Source: an uncultured Eubacteriales bacterium (GTDB lineage: Bacteria > Bacillota > Clostridia > Lachnospirales > CAG-274). Taken from it: a stretch of 18,094 nucleotides of DNA. Both the position numbers and the translations under genes were made by a program. The stretch's first letter is position 1. Each line of letters begins with the position of its first letter. Shown one piece after another: positions 16,266 to 18,094 of this stretch. The stretch spans positions 1-18,094 of the forward strand of contig CABVAP010000034.1 of assembly GCA_902496345.1 (NCBI GenBank), given 5' to 3'. Below the pieces are notes generated by a model. The model was given only the letters and a program-made list of their open reading frames with translations. It searched no databases and was not told the DNA's origin.

Positions 16266-16268
16266 CTG

Positions 16269-17792
16269 TTATTCCCCCTTGTTTTCATCTGACTGAGCAT
16301 TGTCCTCTTTTTTGTCAGCACCGTCATTATCATCAGAAGATGTTTGCTCGCTACCGTCACCAACAATGTTTACTTCTTCGCCGTCTTCAACATAAGACTG
16401 ACCTTTTACGATAACGTTTTCACCAAAAGAAACACCAGATGTAATTTCGATTTCGTTACCATTGTCGATACCAGTTTCAACTTCTTTTTTAACAGCTTTG
16501 TTGTCTTCAACAACGTAAACATATTTAGAGTCAAGAGTTTCTATAATAGTGTTTCTAGGAACAACAACTGTGTTGTCCTTTTGACTTTCAACGAAATGAA
16601 TTTCAGCAAACATACCAGGTTTGATAGAACCGTCTGAGTTATCAATTTCAATTTTAACAGGGTAAGTGTTAGTTGAATCAGCAGAAGGTGTAATTGTTTT
16701 AATTCTACCTTGAATAACGTTGTCACCAATTGTAGGGATAGTTACGTCAACAACATCTCCTTGTTTTATAACATTGATAAGTTTTTCAGATACGTTTACG
16801 TCAACAGTAACTTTAGACATATCAACGATAACAAAAGGAGCAGATTGAGAGCTTACCATATTAGTTTCGCTAATATTTTTAGTTGTAATAACACCAGAAA
16901 TAGGAGCTTTAACAGAAGTATCAGAAAGTGTTGATTGTAAAATACTGATTTGAGTTTTTATAGCTTCAGTTGAAGCAACAGCAGTATTTACACCAGCCTG
17001 AGCTGTTTCCTTATTTTCTTTTGTTGTTTTACCAACATAGATGTCATAGTTTTCTTTTGCTTGTTTGTAAGCAGTTTCAGACTGTTGTTTTTGAATTTGA
17101 GCCTGAGATAAAGCATTTTGGGCTTGTGTATAAGAGTTTTGAGCCTGTGTATAAGCTTTTTGAGCTTGTGTATAAGAAAGTTCAGTAGCGTCAAAATCAT
17201 TTTTAGTGATAGTACCAGCGTTGTAAAGAACTTTCATATTGTTGTATCTTTCAGTAACATTGTCAAGAGATGCTTTTGCGTTATCAACTTGAGTTTTAGC
17301 AGTTTCGATAGAAACCTGTGCATTTTTAATCTGAACATCAATGTTAGAAAGAGATTTTTCAGCGTTATCAACAGCAGTTTTAAGTGAAAGCTCTTGAGAT
17401 TGGCTCTGACCACCGTCAACGTGGGAAAGATTTACTTTTGCACTGTCAACAGATGCGTTAGATGCTGTAAGTTGAGCTTGAAGCTGTTTAATCTGGTCTT
17501 GAATGTCTTTCTGGTCAAGTGTAAACATAACATCGCCAGCTTTAACTGTGTCACCAACGTCATAATTTACTTTAGATACCTGACCTGAAACTTTACTAGT
17601 AACATTTACAGTATCGTTAGGTTTAACCTGACCGGCATAAACAAGTTCACTTTTTATAGTTGATGCCTCAACGACTTTTGCCTCAACAGCAGTTTTTGTA
17701 ATTTCAACAGTAGCTTGTTCTTCTCCACCACAACCAGCAAAAATCATTGAAACAGCTACTAAAGATAAAGCTAAATTTCTAAAACGTTTCAT
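16269..17792 (-). CDS. RND efflux adaptor lipoprotein (HlyD/MexA-like membrane-fusion protein)
   Basis: A 507-residue adaptor for the permease encoded directly downstream. The signal ends in lipobox IFAGC (17-21), so it is anchored outside the membrane by Cys21. A biotinyl-lipoyl-like half-motif (about 56-97, with VNYDVGDTVKAGD) precedes a long coiled coil (about 97-285), then the second lipoyl half (292-324, VKAPISGVI), a beta-barrel (325-402) and a membrane-proximal domain (403-478). The tail (479-507) is acidic. The coiled coil is longer than in MexA-type proteins and contains four near-identical 7-residue units (206-233). The ATG at 17792 follows AGGAGGAA. First gene of the operon; a palindrome at 17856-17873 may regulate it. 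Confidence 0.95.
   Translation of the reverse strand: MKRFRNLALSLVAVSMIFAGCGGEEQATVEITKTAVEAKVVEASTIKSELVYAGQVKPNDTVNVTSKVSGQVSKVNYDVGDTVKAGDVMFTLDQKDIQDQIKQLQAQLTASNASVDSAKVNLSHVDGGQSQSQELSLKTAVDNAEKSLSNIDVQIKNAQVSIETAKTQVDNAKASLDNVTERYNNMKVLYNAGTITKNDFDATELSYTQAQKAYTQAQNSYTQAQNALSQAQIQKQQSETAYKQAKENYDIYVGKTTKENKETAQAGVNTAVASTEAIKTQISILQSTLSDTSVKAPISGVITTKNISETNMVSSQSAPFVIVDMSKVTVDVNVSEKLINVIKQGDVVDVTIPTIGDNVIQGRIKTITPSADSTNTYPVKIEIDNSDGSIKPGMFAEIHFVESQKDNTVVVPRNTIIETLDSKYVYVVEDNKAVKKEVETGIDNGNEIEITSGVSFGENVIVKGQSYVEDGEEVNIVGDGSEQTSSDDNDGADKKEDNAQSDENKGE
17094..17177 (-). repeat. Four 21-bp tandem repeats encoding a coiled-coil heptad
   Basis: Residues 206-233 of the adaptor read SYTQAQK, AYTQAQN, SYTQAQN and ALSQAQI, that is four in-phase heptads encoded by four 21-bp units with near-identical codons (recurring TTGTGTATA/CTGTGTATA on the plus strand). 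Confidence 0.8.
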
Positions 17793-17833
17793 TTTTCGAA
17801 ATTCCTCCTATTTTAAAAATTTTCTATAAAATA

Positions 17834-17839
17834 ATTATA
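17834..17839 (-). promoter_or_regulatory. Probable -10 element of the RND efflux operon
   Basis: A perfect TATAAT on the minus strand lies 41 bp upstream of the ATG at 17792. The -35 position (about 17857-17862) is a poor match and falls inside the palindrome at 17856-17873, which suits an activator- or repressor-controlled promoter. Confidence 0.5.
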
Positions 17840-17855
17840 AATATATGCACTGTAG

Positions 17856-17873
17856 TTTGAAAAATATTTCAAA
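17856..17873. promoter_or_regulatory. Perfect 18-bp palindrome, candidate operator
   Basis: TTTGAAA and TTTCAAA are exact inverted repeats separated by AATA. The site covers the expected -35 region of the efflux operon, a common place for a TetR- or MarR-type repressor of drug pumps. No regulator gene is in the window. A/T-rich palindromes can arise by chance. Confidence 0.45.
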
Positions 17874-17894
17874 AACAGATTAATGATAAAGTTG

Positions 17895-18089
17895 CAGGCT
17901 GTTGATAAAATCGACAGCCTTGCAAAAAATCGTTAATTTTTTGCAAATTAAACTATATGAGTAAACAGCTGTTTCTTCGCACAAGGCCTTTAAGCCCTTA
18001 AAACAGCTGTTTTCCTCAGCGAAAATACGATTTTCGCTTTCGGATAAAAGTCTGCGACGCTTTTTGAAATCGACAATAACGATAAAAAT
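17895..18089 (-). repeat. 195-bp hairpin-rich interspersed repeat, right copy (inverted)
   Basis: Its reverse complement aligns gap-free to 1-195. The alignable sequence goes on for a few bases (AGTTA side) to the window end, where the left copy is cut off. The same set of hairpins is kept: GCGAAAAT/ATTTTCGC is fully paired here where the left copy has a G-T, and the 9-bp stem carries one T-G or C-A change. It lies about 100 bp upstream of the efflux operon start, beyond the candidate promoter and operator. Confidence 0.9.
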
Positions 18090-18094
18090 TAACT

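Noticed and set aside
16970..17419. ORFs overlapping the adaptor coiled coil on both strands
   Set aside because: Their repetitive peptides (for example LCIS or LIHK repeats) mirror the 21-bp heptad repeats of the real gene.
1..18089. The whole window as a composite transposon or integrated island bounded by inverted repeats
   Set aside because: The repeats carry no transposase, and the DNA between consists mainly of conserved core genes (thyX, coaX, engB, recD2, tilS, hpt). Interspersed repeats with a contig break explain it better.

Overview
The window is an AT-rich, mostly housekeeping stretch from a low-GC Gram-positive anaerobe, most likely a member of the Clostridia (Lachnospirales-like). 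Supporting signs are AGGAGG-type ribosome sites on nearly every gene, the thyX, coaX, engB, recD2 and tilS-hpt content, Firmicute-type lipoprotein signals, a preQ1-I riboswitch, and an RND pump with a lipoprotein adaptor but no outer-membrane channel gene. There are no tRNA, rRNA, CRISPR or transposase genes.

Layout. (1) 1-195 and 17895-18089 hold two copies of one 195-bp hairpin-rich repeat in inverted orientation, about 92 percent identical with no gaps. A decayed fragment lies near 6471-6498. Because copies sit at both edges, the window may be a whole contig broken at repeats. (2) 212-5262, minus strand: recD2, engB, a membrane-anchored protein of unknown function, coaX and thyX, read right to left. 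(3) 5393-6436, minus: a membrane-anchored amidase_3 protein that keeps its zinc ligands but seems to lack the usual C-terminal catalytic Glu. (4) 6604-8884, minus: a small tail-anchored protein, tilS and hpt, with a good promoter at 8932-8961. (5) 9045-10846, minus: a double zinc-ribbon YvyF-like protein and a lipoprotein with Ca-loop/propeller repeats, ended by a terminator at 8981-9012. (6) 10972-12692, plus strand: the only rightward unit, with promoter, preQ1-I riboswitch with attenuator, a radical-SAM gene (likely queuine lyase, queL) and a yhhQ-type queuosine-precursor transporter. (7) 12693-13055: a structured intergenic region ending in a bidirectional terminator. (8) 13056-17792, minus: a two-gene RND efflux operon (lipoprotein adaptor, then HAE1-type permease) with a perfect palindrome upstream that may be an operator.

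How the genes fit together. The most coherent functional unit is region 6. The transporter would import queuine or a related deazaguanine, the radical-SAM lyase would turn queuine into preQ1, and the riboswitch would shut the operon off when preQ1 is plentiful. No preQ1 biosynthesis genes are in the window, which fits salvage rather than synthesis. The hunt's other main result is the interspersed 195-bp structured repeat, including signs that one of its hairpin tips has flipped between copies.
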